Assembly: GCA_034401795.1 (NCBI GenBank)
Contig: CM067366.1
Location: forward strand, 80,361,647 to 80,425,646
Direction: 5' to 3'
From: Chaetoderma sp. LZ-2023a
Taxonomy: Eukaryota > Mollusca > Caudofoveata > Chaetodermatida > Chaetodermatidae
Length of the DNA: 64,000 nucleotides
Each line of letters begins with the position of its first letter. Positions within the stretch are counted from its first letter, which is position 1. The translations under genes were made by a program, and so were the position numbers. Shown piece after piece: positions 50,877 through 61,987 of this stretch. Below the pieces are notes generated by a model, which was not told the origin of the DNA, did not search any database, and saw nothing but the letters and a program-made list of their open reading frames with translations.

Positions 50877-51069
50877 GCCAATAATCTAGCAAAGAGGAAG
50901 TGCTAGTCTGCGCATGCGCGGAGGTGGGGCTGGCATCCGCCGGACTACGCTCTGACTCCCTGCCCAGTAGGGGCACCTAACTGTTTTAAATCTGAGTGTT
51001 TATTGAGTGAAAGCCAATATTTAGCAATATCAAAAGTATTAGGGAGGTAAGTATACTCTTGAAGTGAAA
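50877..51069. repeat. element C terminal repeat (5' side)
   Basis: Mirror of 30593-30786, with the GCGCATGCGC palindrome and AGGTAAGTAT on plus. Confidence 0.88.
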
Positions 51070-51715
51070 CAAGGAAAAGTCATGTTATTTGCTAATGGGA
51101 GGCACCTTAAACCAATAGCATAAATAGTAATATTTGAATACGCTATGCATGTTAGTTTCAAGTTGGCTATACCAGGTCAGTTGGGTTAGAAAATGTATAC
51201 ATCCCAAACCCATTTACAAATGAACCAGCCCCATGACTGAGATATCAGTAAATAACTGTTAATTCTATAAAGGGATTGAAAAAAAACATGGTTATATAAA
51301 ATATGCACGCATACAGTCAAGATTAGACATGATCAAAATTTTTGCTTAATAAATATCTACTTAATAAATATCTATTTGTAGACCAAGAGTATTTTTGAAA
51401 AGTTACTACTGGAATGACTGGCCCTCAAATATAAATGGCATTTTTATTAGTACACAAAATGACCTCTATAGAAAGGACACCTGTTTATAAGACACCTTCA
51501 GATGGTCTGAATAATGTCCTTTATACAGGTTTGAACGGTAGCCACTTCTCTAGACGGGTTCTGCGCTCTTAGATATTAAGATTATATTGCCATCAAGACC
51601 ACCTGTCCTTAGTGACCACTTTTTATGCTCGCACAAGTGGCCACCTCAAGGCATGTTTTAATTTTGTAACTCTTCAGATCAGATATAAAGAATTATTTTA
51701 CGGTGTAAGAAACAT

Positions 51716-51804
51716 TCCGTTGAAATATTTTGAAACCAATGTGACAGGAAGATATTGTTGCCTATGATTCCATTCGGTTAAATTAGTTTCAAAATCTTCA
51801 ACAG
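51716..51804. repeat. palindromic repeat, family P1
   Basis: CCGTTGAAATATTTTGAAAC on the left and GTTTCAAAATCTTCAACAG on the right around AGATATTGTTGCC. The stretch 51070-51715 is AT-rich and shows no gene. Confidence 0.6.
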
Positions 51805-51855
51805 GTGTCCTGCACAATTATTTTGAAATTTAGATACTGGACATTTGTAAGTGTT

Positions 51856-52102
51856 AACCCTTTAATGGCTAAATTTGATTAAGAAAATCAAACTATTTTC
51901 TTATTCAATGCACATTTGCAGACCAAGAGAAGACTAGTTTTGAAAATTTACCACTGATTGAATGGCTCGATAATGGCTCGATTATCGAGCAAGTCAATCC
52001 AGTGGTAAATTTTCAAAAATAGCCTTCTCTTGGCATGTAAATGGATATTTCTCAAGACCACTGTAGAGGCCGGTTTTGGCCTGCTTGACCATTAGATGGT
52101 TA
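51856..52102. repeat. palindromic repeat, family P2, full copy
   Basis: TTAACCCTTTAATGGCTAAA at the left, CTTGACCATTAGATGGTTAA at the right, inner hairpin with a duplicated GATAATGGCTCGATTATCG. Confidence 0.78.
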
Positions 52103-52134
52103 AAATGTTAATATAGTTTACACACAATGCTAAC

Positions 52135-52203
52135 CTGTTTTTGTGGTGTGATAGCGTGACCTGTAACATGCAAATGTGGATCATCAACAACTTCACCATC
52201 CTC
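52135..52203 (-). CDS. host gene 1, exon (unidentified protein)
   Basis: Minus-strand acceptor CTATTTTTCCAG before 52203 and donor GTTAGC after 52135. 69 bp, 23 codons, phase 0: starts EDGEVVDDPHLHV and ends AITPQKQ. Joins in phase on both sides. Confidence 0.7.
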
Positions 52204-52313
52204 CTGGAAAAATAGTAAATATGTATTTGTCTATACGACAAAGTAGTGCTGTTAGAATTTCAGAACAGTTGAAGAATGAAAAATATACAGCGATACAGAA
52301 CAGGTAACCAAAA

Positions 52314-52319
<6 letters not shown>

Positions 52320-52346
<27 letters not shown>
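52320..52346. repeat. (TA)n microsatellite
   Basis: Run of TATATA within the 348 bp intron between two gene 1 exons. Confidence 0.9.
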
Positions 52347-52347
<1 letters not shown>

Positions 52348-52410
52348 GTCAGCATATAATTCAACAACACTACCGTGACTACCGGACCATAAATACTGGG
52401 TTTAAATAGC

Positions 52411-52451
52411 GCGCGCGCACGCACGCACGCACGCACACAGACATATGCGCG

Positions 52452-52494
<43 letters not shown>
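52411..52494. repeat. (GCAC)n/(CA)n microsatellite
   Basis: GCGCGC, then GCAC units, then a CA run. It accounts for an 85-codon low-complexity frame on the minus strand, which is not a gene. Confidence 0.9.
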
Positions 52495-52551
52495 ACGTAA
52501 TCAGACATCCATCTCACAACATATTATATTTTAGTCATATTCTACACAAAC

Positions 52552-52621
52552 CTCCTCCTCTGCATCCTCTGTTTTGTCAGCATCTTCCTCTTCATCATCA
52601 TCTTCATCGCCTTCATCATCA
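52552..52621 (-). CDS. host gene 1, acidic exon (unidentified protein)
   Basis: Minus-strand acceptor GCATTAATAG before 52621 and donor GTTTGTG after 52552. 70 bp: one base plus 23 codons, DDEGDEDDDEEEDADKTE and on. Together with AG from 61903-61987 the first codon reads Ser. The acidic stretch continues into the next exon. Confidence 0.7.
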
Positions 52622-52768
52622 CTATTAATGCAGATAAATCAAATAACTAGAAATTCTGGTGACAATGACCGTAGCCATTTGTCTGAAGCAAAACAATATG
52701 ATTTCTGGGACTGGCAATAGTAATGACACATGAAACTTGATGAATCTATGTGCAATGGCGCTATGGTT

Positions 52769-53010
52769 ATTTAACGCTTCAATGGTCAAATTTGGTCAAG
52801 AAAATTTAACTATCTGCTTATTGAATATCCATTTACAGGCCAAGAAAATACAATTTTTAAAAATGTACCACTCGAATGACTGGTTCGGTTATCTAGCAAG
52901 TCATTCCAGTGGCAAATTTTTTTTAATTGCTTTCTCTTGGCCTGTAAATGGACATTCTACATGCCCATAGCAGAGGCCAGTTTTTGGCCAGCATGACCAT
53001 TGATGGGTTA
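52769..53010. repeat. palindromic repeat, family P2, full copy
   Basis: TTAACGCTTCAATGGTCAAA to GCATGACCATTGATGGGTTAA, inner hairpin GACTGGTTCGGTTATCTAGC. Confidence 0.78.
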
Positions 53011-54182
53011 ATGGAAAGCCTGTCTTCTGTTCCTGCCACCATAGGGTCCTTCCTTCCAAGTCTGGCTGAAATAGACCAAGCACTTAATGAGGAGTAGCAG
53101 CTTAAGCTATATACCAGTAAATTTTCATAAAATTCAAGATTTTCACACACAAATTTAACAATCAAAATTCTCTATATAAGTTCTGAAACCTACACCCATA
53201 GGCACTTTCCAGCCAAACTAAGTTCAAATCTGCCAAGCAGTTAATGAGAAGCGAGTTGAAAATTTGAAGACTTTCGCCCAAAAAATTAATCAATCAAAAT
53301 TCTGAATAGATGTTCTAGAGCCTACCACCACAGAATCCATCTAGTCAAATTTGGTTGAAATATGTCAGGAAGCTAAGGAGTGGCATTTTGATCATTTTTG
53401 GTAGATTCTTTATAAAAATCTATGATTTTGACCCAAAAAATGTATCAATCAAAATTTTGAAAAGATGTTCTAGAGCCTACCAACATAGAATCCATCTAGG
53501 CAAATTTGCTTAAAATATGTCAAGCAGCTTTGGAGGAGTAGCATTTTGACCCTTTCCGGTACATTTTTCATAAAATTTAAGATTTTCACCCAAAAAATTG
53601 ATCAATTAAAATTCTGAAAAGATGGTCTAGAACCTATCACCATCTAGATATCCATCTAGCCAAATTTGGCTGAAATATGTCACGTGGCTATTGAGGAGTA
53701 GCATTTTGACCATTTGACAATTTTCACCCAAAAAATTGATCAATCAAAATTCTGAAAAGAAGTTCTAGAACCTATCACCGTAGAATCCATCTAGTCAAAT
53801 TTGGTTGAAATATGTCAAGTGGCTAAGGAGTAGCATTTAGGAGTGGCTAAGGAGTAGCATTTTTACCATTTCCGGTAGATTTTCAGACAAAAATTTAACA
53901 ATCAAAATTCTCTATATAAGTTCTGAACCCTACCCCATAGGCACCTTCCAGCCAAACTCTGTTGAAATCCGCCAAGCAGTTAATGAGGAGCATTTTGAAA
54001 ATTTCCGGTAATTCTTTTTACAAAATCTAGGATTTTCATCCCAAAAATTGATCAATCAAAATTGTGAATATGCTATCTAGAACCTATCACCGTAGAATAC
54101 ATATAGCCAAATTTGGTTGAAATATGTCAGGTGGCTATTGAGTAGCATTTTGACCATTTCCGGTAGATTTTTCATAAAATCT
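53011..54182. repeat. ~158 bp satellite, left part
   Basis: Diverged tandem units of about 158-160 bp marked by GTAGCATTTTGACCATTTCC, CCCAAAAAATTGATCAATCA and CAAATTTGGTTGAAATATGT; some units are truncated. Interrupted at 54182 by element D and resumed at 61199. Confidence 0.85.
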
Positions 54183-54398
54183 AAACGAAATCAAGGATTT
54201 CTTTTTTCACGAGAGAGTTGATACTTACCTCCCTAATACTTTTGATATTGCTAAATATTGGCTTTCACTCAATAAACACTCAGATTAAAACAGTTAGGTG
54301 CCCCTACTGGGCAGGGAGTCAGAGCGTAGTCTGGCGGATGCCAGCCCCACCACCGCGCATGCGCAGACTAGCACTTCCTCTGACTAATTTATTGGCTG
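54183..54398. repeat. element D terminal repeat (3' side)
   Basis: Tip AAACGAAATCAAGGATTTC, then ATACTTACCTCCCTAATAC and CGCGCATGCGCA, as in B and C. Confidence 0.85.
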
Positions 54399-54465
54399 AT
54401 ACACATGCAACTATAAAGAGCCTGAAGACCGAGCCTCTGTGGGGTGGAGAGGCCGGGTCCGTATC

Positions 54466-54565
54466 TAGGGAGGTAAGTATCAACTCTCTCGTGAAAAAAG
54501 AAATCCTTGATTTCGTTTATTTCACATCAAGAGTATACTTACCTCCCTAATACTTTTGATATTGC
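54466..54565. repeat. element D internal complementary region
   Basis: Tip junction GATTTCGTTTATTTCACATC on plus; the CACATC variant matches D's own tip at 61190, so the tip and internal copies have stayed matched. Confidence 0.85.
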
Positions 54566-55095
54566 CAGAATTCGACAGTGAATTCGGCGGGAGGGAGGCG
54601 AGGTCAAAAGACCAGCTCATCCCTATACGCTTTTCTGCGTTTAAGGCACTTAAACTTCTGAAACTGTATGAAAAAACAGTCAGGATTTGACTAACCATCA
54701 GATAACACCCCCGATGCATGAGAGATGACCGAATGTCATATGCGCTCCCCCCCCTCCTTCCTGGGAGGAAGAGTCGAATGACCTCAATGTCCTATACGCT
54801 CTCTACGTACAAGTGCCATGTACTACAGGACAGAGACGAAAAGCTCCATTTTCGTATACTCTCAACAATGAACCACATAAATACACAAAACCATCATCAT
54901 ATAAATAACGGGTAACGTGACAAGACAATCAACAATGGACAACACACACACAAGACTGACCTTGTTGAAATGGCTGCTGACATCCTCTTCCCATTGGTGA
55001 AGATCGATGCAGTCCCAAATTAGTGGTTGTTTCCATAAATTAATTGTGAAATATATAAGCAATGAGGAAACCCCATCAAAAATATATATGCCTAG

Positions 55096-57993
55096 TTATT
55101 TTCTCAAAATCGACAAGGCGAGAGGATTAGAGGTGTCACGGAGATAATGGTCTGTAAAACTTGACTCACAGTGCCACTGAGCCACCGACATAATATCATC
55201 CACAGGGACCCCATTAAATAGGGCAGTGGATGTCACTACGCCGCGGACACTGTGAGCCTTGGCCACGTCAACCTGCTTCCCGGTGGCGGATTTATGGCAA
55301 AACTGAATGCATTCTACAATCCACCTGGAAATGGTGTCCTTAGAAGCCCTGCCATGGGGTTCAATATATGACAACCATAACGCTGACTGGTCGGTGCGCC
55401 ACTCCGCCGTACGTTGTTTGTACCGGCAAAGCGCCCGGACAGGACACCATGCTTTAGAATTAGGATCATATCTAGTTAAAGCAGGCAAAATAATAGGTTG
55501 ACCTGGATATTTCAACGACTGATTCTTAGCCAAGAAATTAATCCTAGGTAGCAGCTTAAGGCCCTCCCCTGAAACCACAAAACGGTCATCCTCGGCTGAT
55601 AAGGCATGAATCTCACTCCTACGCCTAGCCGAGGCCGCAGCAATTAAAAACACAGTCTTCAGTGTTAATAGTTTCATAGAAATGGAACTAAGTGGTTCAA
55701 ACGGCTTATCACCTAGTACTTGAAGCACTAGCGATAAACTCCAAGACGGAATCACAGGTGGATTCCTTGGTCTTAGATTGCCCATGCCTTTAATTAATAC
55801 ATTTAATGTATTCACTTCATCACTTCCCCTCTTAGCCAAGCAAGGAATAACAGACATTAAAGCTGACTTATAACCAGCAATAGAGTTAGGCTTGAGGCTA
55901 TAGGCATCATAGAGGTGACAGAGGAAATCAGCTACTACCTGAATAGATGCATCCATTGGATCAATACATCTTTTTGAGCACCATTCTGCAAATCTGTTGA
56001 TTTTATAATTATATGCTCTGGAGGTTGACCCCCTCCTGGCTTTGGCCATAAACATGGCTGCTTGCTCAGAAAAGCCCTCCTTAATTCTAGATTCCTTGAC
56101 AACATCCACGCAGTCAATCTGAACATTGACGGATTGTTGTGAAGGGCCTTGCCCTGGAAGATAATATCGTCCATCAGAGGCAGAGGAACCGGATTGCAGA
56201 CCAGAAGGTCCAGCAGATCCGTATACCATGATCGGCTTGGCCAATCCGGGGCGATCAGAAGCACTTGGCATTCCTCTTGTCTGATTTTCTGAAGAATTTT
56301 TGGAATCAGGATTGCTGGAGGGAATGCGTATGCATACATTCTCCCCCAGCTGATAGCTAACGCATCTGTTGCGAAAGCGCTTGGATCCGGAATCGGAGAG
56401 ACGTACGTCGTCATCTTCGCATTCTTCTTCGTTGCGAACAAATCGATGTTGGGTTTCCCCCAATGGTCGAACAGACGATCCACCACACATTGATTTAGTT
56501 GCCATTCCGTGGGTAAAACACTCATCCTTCGGCTCAATGAGTCTGCTAGCAGGTTTAACCTTCCCGGAATATGAACTGCTTTCAAGGTAATCTGGTGATC
56601 CAGACACCAACAAAGCAGTCTCCATGTCATCATACAGAGACTGGGCGACTTCGTTCCGCCCTGGCGGTTTATGTAAGTCACAACTGTTGAGTTGTCTGAA
56701 CGAATAAGAACAATCTTGCCCTGAACTTTCTGTAAGAAATGTTCCAGGCCCAGGACTACTGCTCTTAGCTCCAGTAGATTTATATGTTCCTTTGACTGTT
56801 CCAGATTCCAAAGCCCTGATATCGTGGACTCTTCCAGGCAAGCTCCCCAGCCCTCCATCGATGCATCTGTATACACAGTCACCTGAGGGTGGGGAGGGGT
56901 TAGCATAACCCCCACCAAGAGATTCTCTGTGTCCAACCACCATTGCAGGTGATGAATCAGAGGCGCCAACACTGACACATTCGAGTCCAGTGAACCTGTA
57001 CTCTGGGTCCATTGTGTCATGAGAAATAACTGGATCGGCCGCCTGCGTAAGGCGGCCTGAGGAATGACTGGTTCCAATGAAACCATCAACCCCAGCATTC
57101 TCAAGTAAACCCGTGCCAGGACATGACGACTGTCGCACACTGACTGAATTAATGAGATGAGTTTCTGAACTCTCTCCTGAGTAGGATAAACATATCCTGT
57201 CTCTAGATCAAAGAACATCCCCAGGTAAACAAACTTCTGGGATGGAGTCAGCTCTGATTTTGGGAAATTGATCATCCAGCCTAAGTCTGTGAGAGTTTTC
57301 AAAACAATCTCCAGACTGGCCGACAAACTTTCCCGGGTGTGCGCTTTCAACAGCCAGTCGTCTATGTACGTGTGGACTGCTATGCTTCTCCTGCGGAGGT
57401 ATGCGGTGATCGCAAGAACCACACGGGTGAAAACCCGAGGAGCCGTGGAAATTCCGAAGGGTAGCACCCTGAATTCCCACTGTCTGCCCTGGAATGCAAA
57501 TCTCAGGAAGCGACGGAAACTCCTGTGTATGGGGATGTGGAAATAAGCGTCCTTCAAATCTATCGACGCTGTCCACATTCCCCTCTCTAACCCCGCCAAC
57601 ACCGAGCGCACAGTCTCCATCTTGAAACTTGGCGTCTCTATGAACTTGTTCAATGGCTTGAGGTTGAGAATTGGTCTCCACCCTCCGGTGTTCTTTGTTA
57701 CTAAGAACAGGGTTGAATAGAAGCCCGGACACCTCTGTGCCGGCTGAATAGCTCCTTTTTGTATGAGGGAATTTATTTCCTCCTCGATACACAACCTTTG
57801 ATCTGGATCTCTCGGATTTGGAGTCCAGATCGGCACTAGAGACAGTCGCGATGGCGGGCCTGTCATCCAATCGGGATGATACCCGACTGAAAGCCATCGC
57901 AAGACTAAACGGTCCTGAGTTAACCGTTCCCACTCTTGCATGTGGTCGGCTAATCGGCCTCCCATCGGTCCACCTAGGGATAGAGGTGGACAT
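55096..57993 (-). CDS. DIRS D ORF3: tyrosine recombinase, stop in overlap part
   Basis: The same frame as in B and C, but TGA at 57208-57210 splits it into 57208-57993 and 55096-57207. The recombinase part (to residue 680 of the distal piece) is intact, with ASARRRSEIHAL, AHSVRG and DHYLRD. The stop falls where ORF3 overlaps ORF2, and the change is silent in ORF2. Confidence 0.85.
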
Positions 57994-58316
57994 AAGGAGT
58001 GCAAGAGCGGCACTGTCTCCTTTGCCAGAAACACCGGCGCGGTTCTCACCGCGGTAACCGTCCCATCAGGAACGATTACCCCACCCAGATCCTCGCGCGC
58101 CACGACCAGCACCGCGCGCACCTCGGTGCGCGGGCGGCTGCCTGGCTGACTGCGCCTGAGGAGCCTGCGCCCCCCTCGCTGCTGGCCGAATCGCACGCGG
58201 CCGAGGCCGGCGCTGCGATGGTGGTTGGCCTCTGACCTGGCCACTACCACCTCGAGCCTGCAGGGGACGATACGCAGGGGGTGCGGCGCGAGCGTTGGCA
58301 CGACGAAGCACCTCAA
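55935..58316 (-). CDS. DIRS D ORF2: reverse transcriptase-RNase H
   Basis: 793-codon frame, extended upstream by 65 codons relative to B; the first codon is TTG. The ATG used as candidate start in B and C is replaced (LAKETV for MATETV). YIDD, RNase H residues and the C-terminal region are intact. This supports start by another route, such as frameshifting from ORF1, or loss of function. Confidence 0.92.
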   Translation of the reverse strand: MRCFVVPTLAPHPLRIVPCRLEVVVARSEANHHRSAGLGRVRFGQQRGGRRLLRRSQPGSRPRTEVRAVLVVAREDLGGVIVPDGTVTAVRTAPVFLAKETVPLLHSLCPPLSLGGPMGGRLADHMQEWERLTQDRLVLRWLSVGYHPDWMTGPPSRLSLVPIWTPNPRDPDQRLCIEEEINSLIQKGAIQPAQRCPGFYSTLFLVTKNTGGWRPILNLKPLNKFIETPSFKMETVRSVLAGLERGMWTASIDLKDAYFHIPIHRSFRRFLRFAFQGRQWEFRVLPFGISTAPRVFTRVVLAITAYLRRRSIAVHTYIDDWLLKAHTRESLSASLEIVLKTLTDLGWMINFPKSELTPSQKFVYLGMFFDLETGYVYPTQERVQKLISLIQSVCDSRHVLARVYLRMLGLMVSLEPVIPQAALRRRPIQLFLMTQWTQSTGSLDSNVSVLAPLIHHLQWWLDTENLLVGVMLTPPHPQVTVYTDASMEGWGACLEESTISGLWNLEQSKEHINLLELRAVVLGLEHFLQKVQGKIVLIRSDNSTVVTYINRQGGTKSPSLCMMTWRLLCWCLDHQITLKAVHIPGRLNLLADSLSRRMSVLPTEWQLNQCVVDRLFDHWGKPNIDLFATKKNAKMTTYVSPIPDPSAFATDALAISWGRMYAYAFPPAILIPKILQKIRQEECQVLLIAPDWPSRSWYTDLLDLLVCNPVPLPLMDDIIFQGKALHNNPSMFRLTAWMLSRNLELRRAFLSKQPCLWPKPGGGQPPEHIIIKSTDLQNGAQKDVLIQWMHLFR

Positions 58317-60118
58317 ACTGTTCGCGCAGCGCCCTCTGGTTATTTACCAGAGTAACCGTCTCCTGGAGGTGTCTACATCCCTCACCTCCAAAGAGACCAG
58401 GACCTGTCACAGGCGTACGTAGTAGCCTATTGTAGAGGTCCTGGGACGGGCACAGATTATCCAAGGCAAAAGTGCGCCTTGCCCGGACACTCCTGGTCAC
58501 CGCCCGCGTCATACAGTCCAGAGCCAGGTTGATACCATCCTGGATGGCTCGCTGGACTGTGACCGGACTTGGCCGGCGCGATGCGGATGCTGTTACTACC
58601 CCTTGTAACAGCTGGGAGACGTGGGACAGAGCGGCAATCGAAGCCCTCCCACTCTCCTCCGCATCACGCAACGCAGTATTTGCCGAACGCAACGCGTTCG
58701 AACACAAGACTCCCGTGTCAGAACGGGAGCCTGGCCGCGCATCCTCACCCAAAGCCGCGCGGTCATCCACGCTCGGCTTTGGTACCACACCGTACCGCTG
58801 GTAGTCCAGGGGCACGATGCGGCAACGCCTGGCCACCTCGCGCGGGGCCTTAGCGAGACGTCCACTCGCCTTAATGGACGTCTCCGCTGCCTCGAACATG
58901 TCAGCGACATGCTCTGCCAGCGGCAGAGAAGGCATAGCGTTAGCAGTAGGCTTACCAGCTAACCACGGCCTGTGTTCACGCTGGCTAGCCGACTGCTCCA
59001 CGGGCAGATCTGGTCTAACACTCACCAACCACTGGCAAGCGTCAGACCAATCCTCCTCCGTGGCTAGTTGCGAGCGCTCTACAAGACGGGGGCCTTCGTC
59101 TTCCTCCTGAGCACAAGCAACAGAGCTTGACGGCGGATACGCTGATATCCCTGGCAAGCCAGGGAGAGCATGCGGGCCTGATAATACCGGCATGCTAATC
59201 TCACTGGCTTGACCAGGAGCAGGCGCCGTGGTAGAGCGCGGGGCATATACCGCCCCACCACGGCCCCGGCCAGCACCAGCTACACTCTCGGCAAGCCGAG
59301 GTATGCGGTACCGCTGGCCTTCAGCGCCCAGGGCCACAGTCTGAACCGTGGATTCTACCCCTGGGAGAGTAGAACCGTGGAAAAAGGCGCCTGTATTCCC
59401 CGCGAGGGGCGCACAAACGTCATATTCCATGGCCACGTCTTCAGACGGCGACCCTAACAGGTAATCATCATCCTCCTGGCCAGAAAGATTAGACTCCGGG
59501 TCAGCAAAGAGAGCTAACCCGGACTGGCCAGGGAACGCGCCATACGAGGTACTGGCAGCCGCGGTGTGCGGATACCCCTGGACTGATGAGCAGCCCGCGG
59601 GTTCCAGCGACGACCGTCCACGGTCCCTATTGGGCGCGGCAATAAGCCTGCTGCCAGGGCCGTGGAACACCCCCTCTAATGGGGCCACCTCTGAATCTTC
59701 AAACAACGGAAGCGTACTAAGGAACGTTGATTCAGAGGTGGGGATTACCTGCTCCGAAGCAGATGATGAGGTCAATAAAGGATTTGGTCCAGGAAGCATG
59801 CCACGAAGCAACTCTGGAACCAAATCCTTGATTGTCCTCCTCATCTCTCCCAACATCTCGGTCCGGAAGGCCTCCATGTCCACCGCGGACGAGGCCTTCC
59901 TCTTACCCTTCTTACTTACGACCTCTTTTTTCAGCTTCTTTTTCTCCTCCTCCAACTTGTCCTTCGCCTGCAAGCACAAGAATTCGGACATTAGCTCGCC
60001 CCCCCCAGTGCTTACATATCTCGCAATTAAGCAAGGGACCACAGGGGCTACACTGAAAACATAGATGAGGTCCAAACTTGTCCCTCAAAAATCGTCCACA
60101 GGACGCACAACCAGGTCT
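58066..60118 (-). pseudogene. DIRS D ORF1: gag-like protein, frameshifted
   Basis: Acceptor CCTTTTTCAG before 60118; the seven-cysteine motif follows in one frame, with the same spacing as in B. The run of C at 59999-60006 has eight bases, against seven in B and C, so the motif and the rest of the protein (open from 60075) are in different frames. It is a one-base slip that probably disables ORF1, or a sequencing error in the run. Confidence 0.8.
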
Positions 60119-60860
60119 CTGAAAAAGGCCAAAGGACGAGGAGTATGAGCAAACTAGTTACGCTTAGAAACTAACCAACTCAAGAGAAGGAAATGATCAT
60201 AAAGATCATAATTTTTATGAGAAACCAGCTTCGGACAACTTTAATTGAAATTAAAGAGCAAAGCTGATTATGACGTCATTAATCCTATGACAGGACAAAA
60301 TCGATCCCAACAAACATCCCAGTGCAAGGACGAATTGTATCTCTAACCAGAACATGTGCAGAATGGACATTTCGACTACACAAGCATCAGATAAATACTG
60401 ATAACAATGGCAAATAGTGTTAATTATCTCCCTTTCTCATATCAATAATTAATACCTGACACCTTGTCTAGACAAACCATCCAACCTGATGAACTGGAGA
60501 ACTCCACCATTGAACGCCTCTTAACTCTCTCCACCTCAAGGGGAAGGAATTGGATCAAGAGGGCAAAGTGAGAAGACCTTTATAATAGGCCTCCAACTCA
60601 CTGGGCATAGAATTTTTGGTTAGATAACCTAACAGTATTAGTAGGAAATGGAACCATGGTGGAGAGACACAAACCCTCTGCTGCTGTCATGTCCTTATTT
60701 CTCCTTCACACAGACCTGTGGACATAAACACAAAGAGAGATTAGTCTTGTATAGCACCTAGTTGAAAAAACCCAACTAATTAAGGCGCTTATCACGTTTA
60801 GCGAGAGTCCCGGAAACACATTACAACGGGACAAAACTCGCTAATTTTACTAGAAGTCAC

Positions 60861-60911
60861 CTGATTTAAAGGTCCTGGGCCCTCCTCTGGCGAAGTCATC
60901 CTTCCTGCCAT
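60861..60911 (-). CDS. DIRS D ORF1, exon 1
   Basis: ATG and 17 codons: MAGRMTSPEEGPGPLNQ, then donor CAG|GTGACT. Same length as in B and C with different residues. Confidence 0.62.
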
Positions 60912-61004
60912 CTTTATCAGGGATAAACACTTCCAAATTTTCACAAAACACTAAGAATTGAGCGAAGAAAAGCACTTAGCACAAAAACATGTGTAGACTC
61001 TCTG

Positions 61005-61198
61005 CCAATAAATTAGCAAAGAGGTAGTGCTAGTCTGCGCATGCGCGGTGGTGGGGCTGGCATCCGCCAGACTACGCTCTGACTCCCTGCCCAGTAGGGG
61101 CACCTAACTGTTTTAAACTGAGTGTTTATTGAGTGAAAGCCAATATTTAGCAATATCAAAAGTATTAGGGAGGTAAGTATACTCTTGATGTGAAATAA
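61005..61198. repeat. element D terminal repeat (5' side)
   Basis: Complement of 54220-54398 with the tip CTCTTGATGTGAAAT. Confidence 0.85.
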
Positions 61199-61645
61199 GA
61201 TTTTCACCCCAAAAAATTGATCAATCAAAATTCTGAATAAAAGTTCTAGAACCTATCCCTGCAGACTCCATCTGGCCAAATTTGATTGAAATATGTCACG
61301 TGGCTATGGAGGAGTACCATTTTGACCATTTCCGGTAGATTTTTCATAAAATCTAAAAATTTGCCCAAAAAATTGATCAATCAAAATTCTGAAGAGATGT
61401 TCTAGAGCCTACCACCATAGAATCCATCTAGTCAAATTTGATTGAAATATGTCAAGCAGCTAAGGAGGAGTAGTATTTTGAACATTTCCAGTAGATTTTT
61501 CATAAAATCTAAGGTTTTCATCCAAAAAATTGATAAATCAAAATTCTGAAGAGACGTTCCAGAGCCTACCACAATAGAATCCATCCAGTAAAATTTGGTT
61601 GAAATATGTCAAGCAGCTAAGGAGGAGTAGCATTTTGACCATTTC
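61199..61645. repeat. ~158 bp satellite, right part
   Basis: Continues the array at 53011-54182 with three units, starting mid-unit (GATTTTCACCCC). Fades by 61645. Confidence 0.85.
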
Positions 61646-61902
61646 CGAAAACCATGTCTAAAACAGAAATATCTCATACAATCGATTCATTTCTCATATA
61701 GAAATTTAACCTCTGTATAATGGAGAGATCTCTAAAGCTGACAAATTCTGTGCTAGTTCATTGGGCTCTCAGCTTAGAGGTTCCACTGAGCTTATACTCC
61801 CACTGTCGGAATGGTATTAATATTAAACAGTATATTCCTGATGACATGAATAATTATTAGTATCTGGTTTGTAGTCTTGAAAGGGTTATCAATGCTACTA
61901 AC

Positions 61903-61987
61903 CTGAATGACCCTAAGCAATCCTCAATGCCAGATTCCCTCATCTGAAGCCTAACATTCTCAATTCCATATTCTCCTAACTGGTTGG
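61903..61987 (-). CDS. host gene 1, exon (unidentified protein)
   Basis: Minus-strand acceptor GTGTTTTAG before 61987 and donor GTTAGT after 61903. 85 bp with only one open frame: 27 codons between two bases at each end; the peptide contains GEYGIENVRLQMRESG. It joins in phase to the acidic exon 9.3 kb away; the intron between holds element D. Family not recognised. Confidence 0.7.

Larger units (their letters stand above)
44019..51069 (-). mobile_element. DIRS retrotransposon C, nearly identical to B
   Basis: Minus strand, about 7.05 kb. Same parts as B in the opposite orientation, with coordinates mirrored almost base for base (positions in B and C add to 81665 through the coding part). 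TTT (AAA on plus) is shared at both ends. Frames open and catalytic motifs present. It lies in an intron of host gene 1. Confidence 0.95.
54183..61198 (-). mobile_element. DIRS retrotransposon D, diverged copy
   Basis: Minus strand, about 7.0 kb. Inserted within a 158 bp satellite unit: removing it restores AAAATCTAAGATTTTC, matching a neighbouring intact unit, so at most two or three bases are shared and nothing is duplicated. ORF2 and the recombinase look intact; ORF1 has a one-base frameshift and ORF3 a stop in its overlap part. More diverged from B and C than they are from each other. Confidence 0.95.

Noticed and set aside
52260..52517. 85-codon frame rich in C and V
   Set aside because: Translation of CA/GCAC microsatellites.
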